Below the pieces are notes generated by a model that worked only from the letters and a program-made list of their open reading frames with translations, ran no database searches and was not told the DNA's origin. The translations under genes were made by a program, and so were the position numbers. From NCBI RefSeq assembly GCF_964204645.1, contig NC_134028.1:682001-746000 (forward strand): a DNA stretch of 64,000 nt. The letters run 5' to 3'. This stretch comes from Tubulanus polymorphus (lineage: Eukaryota > Nemertea > Palaeonemertea > Tubulaniformes > Tubulanidae). Position 1 is the stretch's first letter. Each line of letters begins with the position of its first letter. Shown piece after piece: positions 24,719 through 39,000 of this stretch.

Positions 24719-24777
24719 CTGGAGCTGCTGCTGGAGCTGCTGCTGCTGCTGCTGCTGCTGCTGCAGCTGCTGCTGAG
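24719..24777. repeat. CTG/CAG trinucleotide repeat
   Basis: CTGCTG runs, interrupted by GGAG and CAG. On the minus strand it lies in a block bounded by CCCTCAG (acceptor-like) and GTAAAT (donor-like) and would read polyGln, polyAla or polySer depending on phase. Confidence 0.85.
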
Positions 24778-27587
24778 GGCTTCGGAATAAGAAGAAACTG
24801 ATGATTCCTGTAACCATGGAAACGAGACGTTGCGTTGGATTGTGGTTATGGGATCAAAATGAAAACTGACATCAGATCAGAAAACAAACGAACAAAAGGC
24901 GTTCGTGTTAACATCTAACATGTACCATTAGAAATAATAACCCAATCACTCGGGAGCCGCTCACTTATAAACATGACGAACAAGAATCCTCCATGCTATG
25001 AAACTTTCGGAGTAGTCGAATCTAAAGGTAACCCCCCCCCTGTAGGATTCTCAAAAATAAGAATTATATCGTTTGAAAATCTCATGTCCCTGTTTACCAC
25101 ACGATATACCGCGCACCTGCCTGTATGCATGATGTTACTGAGAAGATCATGAATCAAAAACTGAAGAGTGAAAGAGACGCACCTGAGTTATAGCTTGAAT
25201 CGGCCACAAATGGAAACAAGCGACATTTGAAGACTTCCTCCATAAATGATGCAAACCGTGAGTTTTACCAGTTATTTGTAGCGAGCGCCTTTTAAACATT
25301 TGTATTACATCCATTTTAGAAACGTTTAAAATAAATCCAGTGTTTATGCAAGAGTAACCTTTGGTGCTCATCAATATTAACAGCTATTCCTCAGTTTTTC
25401 ATTTATGCGATAAAAGTTTCCGAATAAGAACCTGCGCAAAAGTATAATCTACAATAGCGACGCTAACTATATTCGAGGCTTGTGATTAACTTTAACTGCT
25501 GTGTTCAAAGTTTGGCCGAATTCTGAATTGTCCTCGGGTTTGAGATAAGATAAAGAAGTCACTTGTGATCTCAACCATTTGTTTAAACCAGTTAAATCTG
25601 AACATTTCACAGAATATCTGAATCCGCTGTTAATCCTACTAAAGTCCATCAGACGAAACAGTAAAACGTGTAATCCTAGGACAGAAGCACTGGATTAATC
25701 AAAATCAGTAATCTGTAATTATCGATATCAGGGTGGCCTAGAGACGGGCGCACACTGACGCACACTAACGACAAGTGCGAACTAAATTCTCTGTCGAATC
25801 GACTCTGAAGGACTTCTTTAATCACAATGAATACCTGTCTCGATGTGACCTCTTTACAAATTCCTTTCATTATTAGATTCTTTTTATTCGTTTGGCCGCG
25901 AAATCGACGCATAAAATCAGCAAGTGCTTCTTCATACAAATCAGATATCAGATTTAAGGATGGTGGCTTCCTGTGTGTGCGGTGCGCAGCCGTAAATCTC
26001 AGTCAAAACAAACACAATCTCATAAAACTCATTTGTTCAGTGCGACCATCACTAACTCATTTACAAAATAATCTATTTGCCTATAGATGACCAATACTAA
26101 GTAAATGTTGATTCTGCTAATATTGGCAAAGTTGCACTTCGCGCCGAATGCCCGGAAAAAAATGGAGAGCAAATTTAAACTGAACACGGAAAGAAAAACA
26201 AGTCCTAAACAATACGCGGAAAAAGATGCTTGAACTCAATGAAAAGAGTTGAACACGAATTCATGACAACAAAGTGGAAAAACATGACACAAAAAACGAC
26301 CTCAGATTTCTGTTAACAATTACGTAATTCCTAGAGCGAAATTTACGCTTAATTATGTTTCTAAAGCAACCAACAAACCGCGTGCTGAGCGCGACAATTT
26401 TTTTATGATTATTTGAACGACAAACCGGTTTTAATACGACGGGGTTTTATTTAACTATGTTACTATGCATATAGCACCGCGAGTCCAACTGTTACTTACA
26501 CGGAAGAAAATTTGAATTTCAAATCAGTTTCATTATGATATGTTCAATATTCCAGGATATTCAAGATTAAAATGAGTTTTTCATTATATACCATTATTGT
26601 ATATACCTTACATATAGCGACACAAATCGAATGCTAGAATAATAAAGTCATTTTCATTATAAGGAAGGTCCAGGGATAATAGGGGTCACCCCCTCTACCA
26701 GGTATAACAGGGGTCACCTTTGAAAATGTTGTAGACAACTTTCATAATCTATTGCGGAAAAATTAAATAAATACTCTATTGTAAATATTCCATAGTGAAC
26801 TGAAAAAACAGACAGGAAGAAGGAAGTCATTTTTATCTCGTAATTTTCCTAGGTTATGCGGGAAGATTTATTGATTATATACGCTATGAATTGATGAAGC
26901 TTCACGTTGTATTACGCGACACGCGATTGAATTCCAGTTTCTTTGAATCTCATTCTAAACATGGCAGCGATAAAAACAATAGACATACAGACAGACAGAC
27001 AGAGAAATAATGAATATATCAGATATTTGTGTCTGAAACTCTGAGGATTTGGGAAAGAACGCGATATCAATATTCGACCAAACAAGATCAGCTCTAACTA
27101 TCCGATATTTCTATTCGGTTTGTTGTTCGCTAATGCGCGCGCATTCAATCAATCTATATCTCTGCAGATAACACGATAACATCCCGACCCGACCAACCGA
27201 GAAAAAAAATCTCATTTACACAAATTCTTATAGAGCTGATAAAAGGAATCGGTCCCTGGTAATATCGATTTTCTGTTCCAGTGCGAGAGTACATCTGTCA
27301 GGTCCAGTAGCAAATTAACGGTTAGTAATGTCAGTAAATGACAGTAGATATTGAAACGGTCATAGTTGATATTTATAGCGATGGGAAATGATAAACTACC
27401 ACCACATTGACTCGTATTGGAACAGTCAACTTGTTTCTTAACACGTGACCTCATCAACTCAACTACAACACGTGACCAACATATGTTTCCAAGCAGCTAC
27501 GGTAATAACAATGTACAAGGTCACCCGCTATCCCTTCATCAGGTCGTGTTAGGGCGATTCTACCATCCCATTACCATCCACAGTAGG

Positions 27588-27735
27588 ACACAGGGGTCTC
27601 TCCAGGGGGGTTATTGCGCACAGGGGTCTCCCCAGGGGGGTTATTGCGCACAGGGGTCTCTCCAGGGGGGTTATTGCGCACAGGGGTCTCTCAAGGGGGT
27701 TATTGCGCACAGGGGTCTCTCAAGGGGGTTGTTGA
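27588..27735. repeat. 30-bp tandem repeat, five copies
   Basis: Units of ACAGGGGTCTCTCCAGGGGG followed by GTTATTGCGC. The last two units lose one base each. The open frame through it (QGSLQGGYCA) has no exon signals. Confidence 0.85.
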
Positions 27736-29183
27736 CTGATGGAGCTTCCTGCGCTAAGTTATTTTCACTCATTAACCTCCATTAAGATTACAAGCATGAA
27801 CACTTTTTCAATGAACTCATATCAATATCGGCAAGCGAGGATTGGTTTCTGTATGAACCAAATGAACCCGACGACTTAATTCTATAATTATATACAAGCT
27901 TCAATGGTTCCGTGATAACGTCACTGAGCCTATGCCGGGAAAGCAGGTCTTTTTCTAAAAACAATTTGGGACCACATGCAGTGACAACATCGACTCGCAA
28001 CTATTGATACAAAGCAGAAACAGAAACATCGGATTCAGCTTCCAAAACGGTTTCGAAAGTCGAGTTCTTGCGTGTAACTTCAAAATAACAACAAAACATC
28101 GCTTTGAAACAAAACTAATAAGTTTTAGAAAACATATAATTATTGCTCGTTTGAATGACAGTATAATACATAAGCACCATCATCATCATCTCCGGTTCAT
28201 AGCTGGCATATTTACACCCTACACCCTCTTAACGTGAATCATCATTACATGAAAAATACCTTCCTAATAGTAACAAACAGTATCCGAATAGCTGAAACCT
28301 ATCTGATACAAAATACCAATAACCAGCATTAGTGTGTGTAATATCACTGATATTTTCATAACCTCAATAGTGAATGCGAAGAGCTGAAGTCAAAGTTTGT
28401 ATCGTCAACAGCGACATTAGCCTGACATAGAATTATTATCATTACTAGATTAGGACAAAAACTGAAAGAATACGTTTTGCCGATCACTATTCTCCCTCTC
28501 CCTCTCCCTCTCCCTCTTCCTCGCGCTCTGTACGGTAACATAAAATGATGACATGATTAGTGACAAAAATGTAGTGCTCTAGTTTACAACACAGCAGTGC
28601 ATTAGACATGCTGGAACTCCTCCAGTCACATAGAAACGACGAAACTAATGTCTTTTACAGTCACAAAACCTGCTTCAGGATCTCAAACGTAATGACATTT
28701 ACACAGACAATCCCTCAATATATCATACATCTTACTCGACTGGAACCAACAGCGGCTGCGGTTCGGTTTCTTTGTTTGATAAAGATAAGCATGCGGCTAC
28801 GTTCAAAGAATCGATATTCATAAGCTGCTGATCTGATTGATAAGCTCAGTACTGGTTATAGCACCTGCTACTGATGGTGACGATTAGAACCGCACAATAA
28901 GTGCGTGATGTCCACAAGGTAAGAGACAACACTTCCTCGATCCCTCCCGCACACACACCACACACCACTCATGCACTGATGCTTACCCCGGATTTTGACG
29001 GTGACTTGGAACTAGTTTCTGGTACTGCCTGAGCGCACATTGTATAATTGTAATATTGTATCACATATCACTAGAATTGACTATCATAACCACATAATCA
29101 CCAGCAGCACACACACACTATAGAACAGAGTGAGAGACCGTGGTGACCTCCATCAGTCAGTTAGAAAATCCATCAGTACTCAC

Positions 29184-29362
29184 AGAGCTGCTGCTGCTGC
29201 TGCTACTGCTGCTGATGCAGGATTGAGTCGTTTAACAGGTCTGAGCTGTTTACAGCAATCCATCTCATCATCTTGATTATCAATGAATTCACAGACTCCA
29301 GCTGAGTCTATTATTGCTGTAACGGGGTAGGGTAGGTTGTTACTGCACAGTGTCAACTTCAT
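29184..29362 (-). other. Candidate orphan exon ending in polyalanine
   Basis: Minus strand. A frame starting at the ATG at 29360-29362 reads MKLTLCSNNLPYPVTAIIDS and ends in a GCA-coded run of Ala before a good GTGAGT donor at 29183. A strong pyrimidine-rich acceptor (CCTACCCCGTTACAG) inside it would give an internal exon, 29184-29316. It lies between the coiled-coil gene and RASGEF1 and could be an alternative first exon of RASGEF1, but its phase does not fit the exon at 22792. No family is recognised. Confidence 0.3.
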
Positions 29363-30059
29363 CCTTTGATGCCGCCAGTTTTTGTATCAATTTAAAACTT
29401 TCAATTTACACAAATTTCCGAAGCAGGAAATGAAATAGTGACTCAGCCACAGCGGCGGCGTGTATGAGATAGATATCACTATTGTATGAATGAATTCTGG
29501 ATTTATCGAGCAGCGCCGTGAAGGCACTGTGACCATAATTGGTAATAATTAGCAATCAATTTGGTATCGGGGGAAAGCAACCTAAATCAGAAAGTCAAAC
29601 GACAACAAGCCGCACTAAATACGAACCAGTTATCAGAGAACAGAATTCTGAATTCAGTAGGGATTTTACAACACGCGGCTACAATTCTACATCCATCCCG
29701 TAAATTATCCTAAATTATTCCAATTATTTCATCGATCCAACGAAGAGATTTTAGAATTTATGTGTGGTGTTGATTTGATGATTTGGAGACCGGCGATTGA
29801 GGGGACTGGGTCCTCTGGGAGGTTTGGGATCGTTGCATGTTGCAAATACCCGAATTCACGATAGTAGAGTTTAAAGATTGAACAAAGAATCGATCCTGCA
29901 GTAATCATCCTGTTTCTACTAAAAAGTATTATAGAAATGTCACAAAACTTATATATATGATACACCATTGAGATGCGATACTGAAAAGGTTGATGAATCA
30001 TAATGATATTTCAATATCATTTTAAAAACTTTTTGATATCTAGACTTACATGGCATAAT

Positions 30060-33000
30060 TTAGCTAATAAACGTTTCATAGATGCGGCTACCGCTGTCTC
30101 CTGAATCCTAAGAAATAACAGTTCGTTATCCAGCATCATGTTGACGTTTGACTGTGCGTAAGAATGACGAATCAGACCCTGCCCAGGTTTATATAGATAA
30201 ACTGCGAGTCCGGAGGTCTGCAGCACTGTTTGGCACTTAACAGATATAGTTTTGACAAACTACAGGCACCAAACTGCTACAAACTACGGAACTGTTATAA
30301 AAACAACACTAATTACGTAATTACACGAATTCTCCCAATTCTAATCAACACAAATCAACACTATAATGAATAGTATTAATTAGCACTATGACTGTGAGGT
30401 GATAGTGATTAATTAGGATGAACCACATTCTGATTGTTCTGGCACAAGTTCACAGTTTGTTTTGTTTATATCGTTATGTAATTATAAAGTCTGTCTAAAA
30501 TCTAAACCAATCAAAATCTCATATATATATATATAAACCAGTGATTGAATTCACTATTAGAGGATGAGACACTTAGTTACAGAGATCATAGTTGAATAAA
30601 GTCTACACTAGCCCGTAAGGCGTAAACGGTCATTTTCAGGGGCAGTTTCCTTTTCCAAAAAGATAAATCTAAAGACAGTATGTTGTAAGTTTGTCTGGTT
30701 AGTGTGGTGACGCGTTGAGTCAGGTGTGGTGACTGGTGACCAGTCAGGTGTGGTGGTGACTCCATTCACTGTCCAGTTACCGTTATCTGATTACATCACT
30801 TTCTTATCCATACCCATCAGTACGTTTGATTGTTGATGGATAAAATGGATTTTGAATTTTTCACCCATTTTACCGTTTGGCGGCGTGTTCTCACTTTGGC
30901 CTCCAATTGACGATTTGTTCAAGGTTTCGCTACTCAAATCTATGATTAAAATAGCAGCATATGGCGCGTCCTAAATTATCTAATGGAAAACCAAACAGTT
31001 ATTAATCATTGATGGTAAAATGAGTCACAGAGAAATTCAAACAATACGCGCCATGCACCGACCAGATCCGCCATATTACACCCTCTCGATATTGGGACTA
31101 TCTTAAAGGAAGCTTCTCCTTGAAATAAAGTAGAACATCAGGATATGCCTCGTTGAATAACACTTGAAACTGACGGAACTCTGATGAACGGGAACTGGAG
31201 AATTATTATATGTAGCACCATTGAGAAAATGATGAACGAGTCAATAAAAAGTTATTGTTGATAAAACACGGAACTAGTGCGAATAGTTAATTATCTAGAA
31301 ATACTTAGGATGTAAAAGGATCTACTGATGAATGACAGAGCTATAAATCATCCTCTACCGCTCCGGCCGGGTCCAGGTTTAAAATCCGTATCCGTATTTT
31401 ACCGGAAGTGGCCTCTAATGTTTATTGTAATGGTGGCGATATTGATGCAATGTCACACACGTGGTTTTAGCAACATCAGCTCATAGAGCGGCGAGTACAG
31501 AGCACGAGGCTGCACCCGGCGGTCACTGACACTCTCAAAACCGTTGGTTGCTCCATGGACTCTAAAACGATGGTTGCCCCCACCCACTGAGTGATCAGGT
31601 ATCCCTGCTGCAGGCGAGATGACACAACCTCTTCACGCGGGGTCCGGTGTCGTCACAGACTCACGCTAACGACTCCTACCGAGTCAGTGCACTCTATATA
31701 GTGCTCTCCATGAGGGTAGTCTAGTACCGGTACCTAGCCGTTGTTCCCCGAACCGTAAAACAACCACTGGTATTCAGACTTTCCATGAGGGTAGTGACGT
31801 GTATAGTGTGACCAGTGACGTATTCAATACTATACGGCCAAACCTAGGGTTATCACGTTTATTGACCAGGCCAAACCTAGGGTTATCACGTTTATTGACC
31901 AGGCCAAACCTAGGGTTATCACGTTTATTGACCAGGCCAAAACTAGGGTTATCACGTTTATTGACCAGGCCAAACCTAGGGTTATCACGTTTATTGACCA
32001 GGCCAAACCTAGGGTTATCACGTTTATTGACCAGGCCAAACCTAGGGTTATCACGTTTATTGACCAGGCCAAACCTAGGGTTATCACGTTTATTGACCAG
32101 GCCAAACCTAGGGTTATCACGTTTATTGACCAGGCCAAACCTAGGGTTATCACGTTTATTGACCAGGCCAAACCTGGGGTTATCACGTTTATTGACCAGG
32201 CCAAACCTGGGGTTATCACGTTTATTGACCAGGCCAAACCTGGGGTTATCACGTTTATTGACAAGGCCAAACCTAGGGTTATCACGTTTATTGACCAGGC
32301 CAAACCTGGGGTTATCACGTTTATTGACCAGGCCAAACCTGGGGTTATCACGTTTATTGACAAGGCCAAACCTACGGTTATCACGTTTATTTTGTCCAGG
32401 CCAAACCTGGGGTTATCACGTTTATTGACCAGGCCAAACCTAGGGTTATCACGTTTATTGACCAGGCCAAACCTGGGGTTATCACGTTTATTGACCAGGC
32501 CAAACCTAGGGTTATCACGTTTATTGACCAGGCCAAACCTGGGGTTATCACGTTTATTGACAAGGCCAAACCTAGGGTTATCACGTTTATTGACCAGGCC
32601 AAACCTAGGGTTATCACGTTTTATCAACGTTCATGCTGTCGACACTCTCTCAACACAGAAAATACATTAATTACTATTTAATTACTCAAAATAGCGGTGG
32701 GTAAAAACATTAGCTGCTGCCTGGAGCTGATACTGTTGGCACTTACCCGATAATGATCGTTAGTTATAGGACGTCTATCTGGTAAAAGAGTTCCGAATAT
32801 AGTCGGCTAAAACAGAACAAAAAAACAACATCATATAATATCATCACGTATCCCAGCAGTCACACAGACAGCCTGACTGACTGGGATATAGTACTGCCGT
32901 ATGTCACATGAATGGATTTGAATCGCTCTCAGCTCAGACTGCAGTCACCAGATAACACGACTAGACAACATACATAAACAGTGGCACCTGCTGCTGTTGC

Positions 33001-36000
33001 GGTAATATATAAGTCTACCATTTATAGGGTATTATTTAATATGAAAACGATACTAGTGTCATACATCAGCATCGTGAAATATATATCAACCACTTTATGT
33101 TTATATTTCAATATTTCCTTGCCAAAAATCTGCATAATAGATAAACAGAACTCATTTCGTGTTAATCAAATCTCCAGACTGCTTCAATGATACTTGAAAC
33201 GGGTATTTTCCAGATATCTTAGCCTCCTAAATTTTTATGGTATCAAAGTAAAGTTGAATTGTTTTCTGGATTTCATTACAGATTCACCAGTATGAGAGAT
33301 ATCGATGGAAGGTTACGCAGAGAAGCGCTGCTGGAAACCAGCCAAAATTCCCCACGTGTACGAAAAAAAACCACTCTAATCGAAGGTAAGCGTTCGTAGG
33401 TAAAATAAAACTTCTTTTTTGTTTCCTATATTTAGAAATACCCGACGCAAGAAAACGCTGTAAAACACATTTTACATCGGGAAAACTAAACTGCAACATG
33501 TTTTGATATTCTACAGCGGATCGAGTTCCTCCAGCGATCAGAGACAAACTTTAAAACATGCCAGTCGTTTGAATGGTGGTGAGTATTTAATTCGATCGTG
33601 CAGAAAATACAGATCTTATCTCCTACCTAAACAACTACAGCGTCAGAACTTCAGTTCGATGTGACAAACTCTGCTCTCCGGATTAAATCATTCCTATCTG
33701 TAAACCCAGTGTACGTCAGTGTTCACAGTGAAAAACCCGCGGAAACTACGCGTTTGTATCACGAGCATCAGACTCTGTTCTCAGCCTCCCACTCATAAAA
33801 CACGTAAAAACATTCCAAACATTCTATAAACTACCACAACACTGATCACAGTTTCCTCTCTTCCTGTTCCTCCTTCCTTACTCCTGATAATCCGACCATA
33901 GTTCCTGTCTCTATACCTCAGTATATAGTACTAACATCCTACGACGAATTGATCGTGATTAATTAAACATGATCTAATTAATATATGTGAATATATTCCA
34001 CTGATGCCGGTGACGAATAACTACAGACCTATATCTGGTAATAACTAGAGACCTATATACGTGTACTATCGGCTATAGTTTTACCTACAATCATTCGAAT
34101 AATCATTATACGATTCATAACACTTTCTACGCGTTTGTGTTGAGGGAAATATTTCAAGTGCTACTGTCACATATTCCTGGCCTAAATCTCTACAGTTCGT
34201 AGAGGTAACTGTTCCATGTGAAAATCTCTGTGTCGTCTACATATTTACTATTTCTGGGGTTCATAAACTCTGGGCCTCTAAACCATATTATCATTTGAGC
34301 TAAAACATTTAGGCCTAACAGAATCATGAATTTACGCTGATTTCTTATGAATTGAATCATGGAAACGCTGATGATGATGTAAGTGAAGTTTATGTAATAT
34401 AAACAGTTTAAGTAGCAGTAATTAGTGATAAATCGTGTTAATTACAAACTGCTTTATCATTTAACACCTGTTGGCAGCAGCAGCAGCGGCGGCGAGTCCG
34501 AGTAGAAAACAAACAACCCCCCTCCGAATGGTACCAATAGAAACCATTGAATCAATTTCTCAAATCCGCCCTATTTTTAGTGGTAACAGAGGTCATTACC
34601 CCGAGCAGTCCTTCATAACAGATACGCAGACTTCCTCACAGCGTCCGGAGTCACGGCATCCAGTCCCCCACAGCTTCCAGAGTCCCTCACAGATACTCAG
34701 AGCCTCTCGCAGCTTTGCGAGGACCTCGCATATACTCAGGGACCCTCACAGATACTCAGAGTCCCTCACAGTTACTCTGAGTCCCTCACAATTACTCAGA
34801 GTCCCTCACAGACACCCTCACAGATACTCACCCGTGTTTTAGCATGTTTCAGTCCTATAGCTGGCTGACTCCTGGAGGCCTGAAAATATCAAAATAAAAA
34901 CATTCAAAATTTGAGTCAGATTTGATTTTGAATATGGAACCTGAAATGATGTGATCAGCCTGAAATTAAGCAGTTTATGAGAGGATGGAGAACATTATGT
35001 TTGTATCAAGATACAAAGAACACCGGTTTGTCAATGAGAGATTGACGGCGCTACACGTAGCATTGAATAAATCACAATAAAACCTTCATAGAAATAAACC
35101 GCATCAATCCGACGTGAAAAACATGGAACAAGTTTCTTTCTACAACAAATGACCACCTTCGAATAAAGCACTACGCATTCAACAAGAACTCATTTGATCT
35201 TATTTCAATTATTCCCTTCAGCGATGGATGTCAGTGAGCTGTGATTAGAGGCCGCTAATTCAGAAAATAATCACCAATTTCCGTTCGTTAAATAGTTTTC
35301 ATTCAACTCAAAAAAACCCATCGAATCTAGGAGCAATTATCTCTTATCTCGTAACTCAAACCGAGCAACACACACACATACAACACTCGACCAATGCGCC
35401 ATCTACACGATTATAGTGAAATCGATAAATTTAACATTTAATTAGACCTAGGAATGTTTTAGTAATAGAATCTGTTCTGTATGGACATGAGTTGCTTTGA
35501 AATCCTGAAATATATCTTTCGAAATTCATAAATACAAAAATGAAAATTTTAGAAATCGAAATTCACCGAGAAGCTAAAATTGATTGGGTATACACCAATA
35601 GGAATGTGTGGTTAGAATGAATACCTGTTCATGAGTTATTTCAAATTTCATAGCTGCTGCTCCCATGATTGTCACTTTCTATTATTTCAGCCATAACCGT
35701 AAACAATCAGTACGATGAGATATAAAATCCATGATCATCATTAGCGCGGTTAACAACATACAGTACTGACGAGTTCAATTCGCGTTTATACTCTTATTAA
35801 TACATACATTGAAAACCATTCAATAAAAACCACTAATAAACAGGTTCCACGCACAAAACAAAAACAGATCGAGTTCGATTCGAAATAAAAATGTTCACAA
35901 AATGTAATCATACTCGATATATATTAATGTATAAAAGGTAATTTGAACGATACAAAATTTAAACCAGATATGATTTTTCAGTTTCAAGAACTAATAACAT

Positions 36001-39000
36001 AAAGACCTTATCAGAGACATATACAAGTAGCGTACCCGAGTTTTCACATCTATAGCCACCAAAGTGTAGTTCAAATATCGAACTCTAAACCGACATCTGT
36101 TTCTGAAATTCTCTTGTTAATCATCTTGAATAATTCTTTTATTGTCTGTACTCTTAGTTGTAGATATGTAGTGAGATATTCGTGGTGAGTGATTTATTAG
36201 ATCGTTGTCAAATTCCGTGAAAAATGACTTCAATCTGTTTGATTCAACCGCAAGCAAAAAAGTACGTACAACCATGAAACCGTCGTCCACCTCCCCTCCC
36301 CTCCTTCCAACGGCCTCGTACTACAAACTCCCCATCCGTATTACAACAGGCAGATGTTGTGACGGGCGCAGGCGCGCGAGTTTTATTGTTCATAAAAGTC
36401 TTTTGTTGATAAAAAATGACTAACAGCTTAAGCGTTAAATCCCGCTACATCTGTCTGTCGTTCTAACCCGATATATGAACCAAACATCAAACCACAGCCA
36501 GCACGGACACACGATTCATAAAACACTATATATATCCGTGTTGAAGCGATGTAGAGACAATCCCACAATAATAACGAAATGTCCGAAAATGTAACTATAG
36601 CTAGCAGTTTTTAGACTACAAGCTTCAGTTACATTTTCGGACTTCACACTACAGCAAAAACACAACTCTTTTTCATTATAGCTTCATTAAATTTATCCTT
36701 GTAGATCAAACAACGTTAATGGTTTAAACTTTGCATAACAAATCTCCCGAGGTTAGAATGAGTCGCTAGAATTTCTGGGCCCATTTCTGAAGTTCTTGTA
36801 TTAAATTAGATTCTAATGTGGACTTATTTTCAATGCTGTAACTCTAGAATCAAACCGAGAACTGACGTGAAACCGGACCCTGTTATTCTGTATGTCCAGT
36901 TATTGTTGGTTCTGTTTTTTACCTGTTTGTCAAACATGTATCCGTCTTGTTTAAGTTTCCACCAATGTCTCATCATTTTATATCTCATTCTTCGTGTCAA
37001 TAATTCACAATCCTTTCACGTCAATATCGCCGTAATTCCACTCAGAAAACAGTTAAATATTAGTGATTATCTCAAACAGATTTGAGGGTAAGGATCCCAA
37101 ATAAGGTTTATAATATTCCTCAATCCATAGTTTAACCGATTATAAACACTGTATTTTCGTTTCAATCAGAATTTCTTGAATTAGGTGAGTTCTAATATCA
37201 GTAAACATCGCGACCACACACACACAACCCTGTCACACACCCCTCTCAGATCCCAGTTAAATCACAACAAACTCCTCAGACTTTTAGACATCGCCAAGAA
37301 ACTGTATTACAATAGAAACTCCTACCCCGAATAGAGCCACGGGCGATAATTCAATTACTACAATCACAATCACACCGCGCGCTATGGACAATCATATCAA
37401 ACGGTCCTTCCTTATGGCGCATTAACTTATACAGGCGTCTGTCGCAACTGCACTGATACAGCTTGTAGCTGAACTGATAAAACAGCCTGTAGCTGAACTG
37501 ATACAGCCTGTAACTGAAGTTTTTTTAAGTATAAGACCTCAAAATAACGGTGCGGTCACATATGACACCAGAGCTCATTTCAATAACTCTAAATCTATTA
37601 GAATTAATCGTAGATCGCGTGAAAGAATCTTAAGCTCATTTAATCATAAATTATGATTATATAAATATTGTCAACCCCTAAACGTTAGTTATAGTTTGAC
37701 CTAAATAATTCAAATGTAGGTCAGTTCTTATTACTTAATTCCAACATTTAAAGATTGTATAATGTACATTTTTAAATCGGATTATCATAATATAGATATT
37801 TCAGGAGCATTGATTAAAGTATGAATTACCATGACGTTACTTACTGTTTATAAGTGGTATGTCCTACCAGGGATTGTAATATATCTCCCCGCACCCACCA
37901 AGCAATTAATATATATGAATGTGTTAGATTCAACCATTGTTATGTTCAGTGTTTAATGAAATGACTCACGCCCTCGCTCTATCCCTCAGACCCTCAGGGA
38001 TCACAAATAGATTATTCACTATTTAGATAATTAGTTTAGGGCAAATACACATAGTGTTAATAGAAGTTGAGAAGAGGCCACCCTGAGGGAGGCCACATTG
38101 GCTAATGTGTCAAATTTAATCCGTCATTTTAAGTGACCCGATTGTGCAGGGAAGGTTTGAAATTAAAATCAACAATTCCATCAATTGATGCTTCGAATTA
38201 GTTTCTATTTTAGCCGCTAGGTGCATTTCACAAGTCTCATTCGGGGCGCGGTACATCTTGAATTAAAGGTAGTTTCTATTGGTGTCCTGTTGCTATTTTG
38301 GATGGATATTCATTCAGGATATTTGGTGGTTTAAGAGAGGGGGGGGGGTACTTACGAGTTTGGCGGAATGCCTCAGTATCCGGAGAGCTGCAGTTCGATA
38401 CTCTGTGTTTAGTACTGCGTGCTGCTGCTCCAAATGACTGTAATATCAATAGAAACCACGAATCACATTTGATTATTCGTTTAACTAATTTATTTTGCTC
38501 GTAAATTTTTGTGTCGATATTTAACATGTAATTGATTTCGTTACCTTAGCGTCAGTTGAAGGCGTTCGTGAAGTTTTTGCTGAGAAGAAAATGAATTACA
38601 CACTAAAAACAATGGTATACATTGATTGTATACAGACAGGGTCTGAAGAAGAGTTTACTGAGGGTGAATACCTGATGAATATCGGCTCTGTGTCCGTTCA
38701 TTAATCTCAGTTCATTTGACAACACTTTCATTTTTCGTTGTTCCGCCTCCAGTAACTTGGACGTTACCTGTAACAAACACATCGAAAATTCATTTACTTT
38801 TATTTATTCCTGTTGTATCCCTTATTGTTATGTACCTGATTCAGGATAAGGCGAATTAGTTTCAGGTCATAACAAAATCATAGTTACTCGATGTTGTATG
38901 TTAATTACAACATTCATCTTTCAGTAAAGCTAAGAGATTGAGCTGCGTTTGTTTGAAGGTTTTCTGGATTCGAACGATGTACGATGTTTTATTATCTCGC

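Larger units (their letters stand above)
22793..29180. other. Region upstream of the recognised RASGEF1 exons
   Basis: This is probably RASGEF1 5' sequence with large introns. It contains a CT-rich tract (23156-23236), a GATA run (24048-24069), a CTG repeat with an exon-like frame (24687-24772), a 30-bp tandem repeat (27588-27735) and a CCCTCT run near 28493-28520. Exon-like blocks on the minus strand at 24687-24772, 28987-29028 and 29184-29316 have good splice sites, but I could not connect them in phase to the first RASGEF1 exon. No other gene is seen. Confidence 0.4.

Noticed and set aside
31836-32621. CRISPR-like look of a 33-bp repeat array
   Set aside because: There are no unique spacers, since units abut directly, and the host is an intron-bearing eukaryotic genome.
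31799-32627. Open frames of 209 (plus) and 265 (minus) residues, RPNLGLSRLLT-type repeats
   Set aside because: The openness follows from a 33-bp period without stop words on either strand. No start context, splice sites or non-repeat domain; the array lies in an intron.
34471-34842. Plus-strand frame of 123 residues beginning with polyalanine
   Set aside because: It depends on a GCA run and a tandem repeat, has only a non-ATG start, and overlaps a better supported minus-strand exon at 34832. It could also be read as a third exon of the plus-strand pair at 33.3 kb, but only in the alternative phase.
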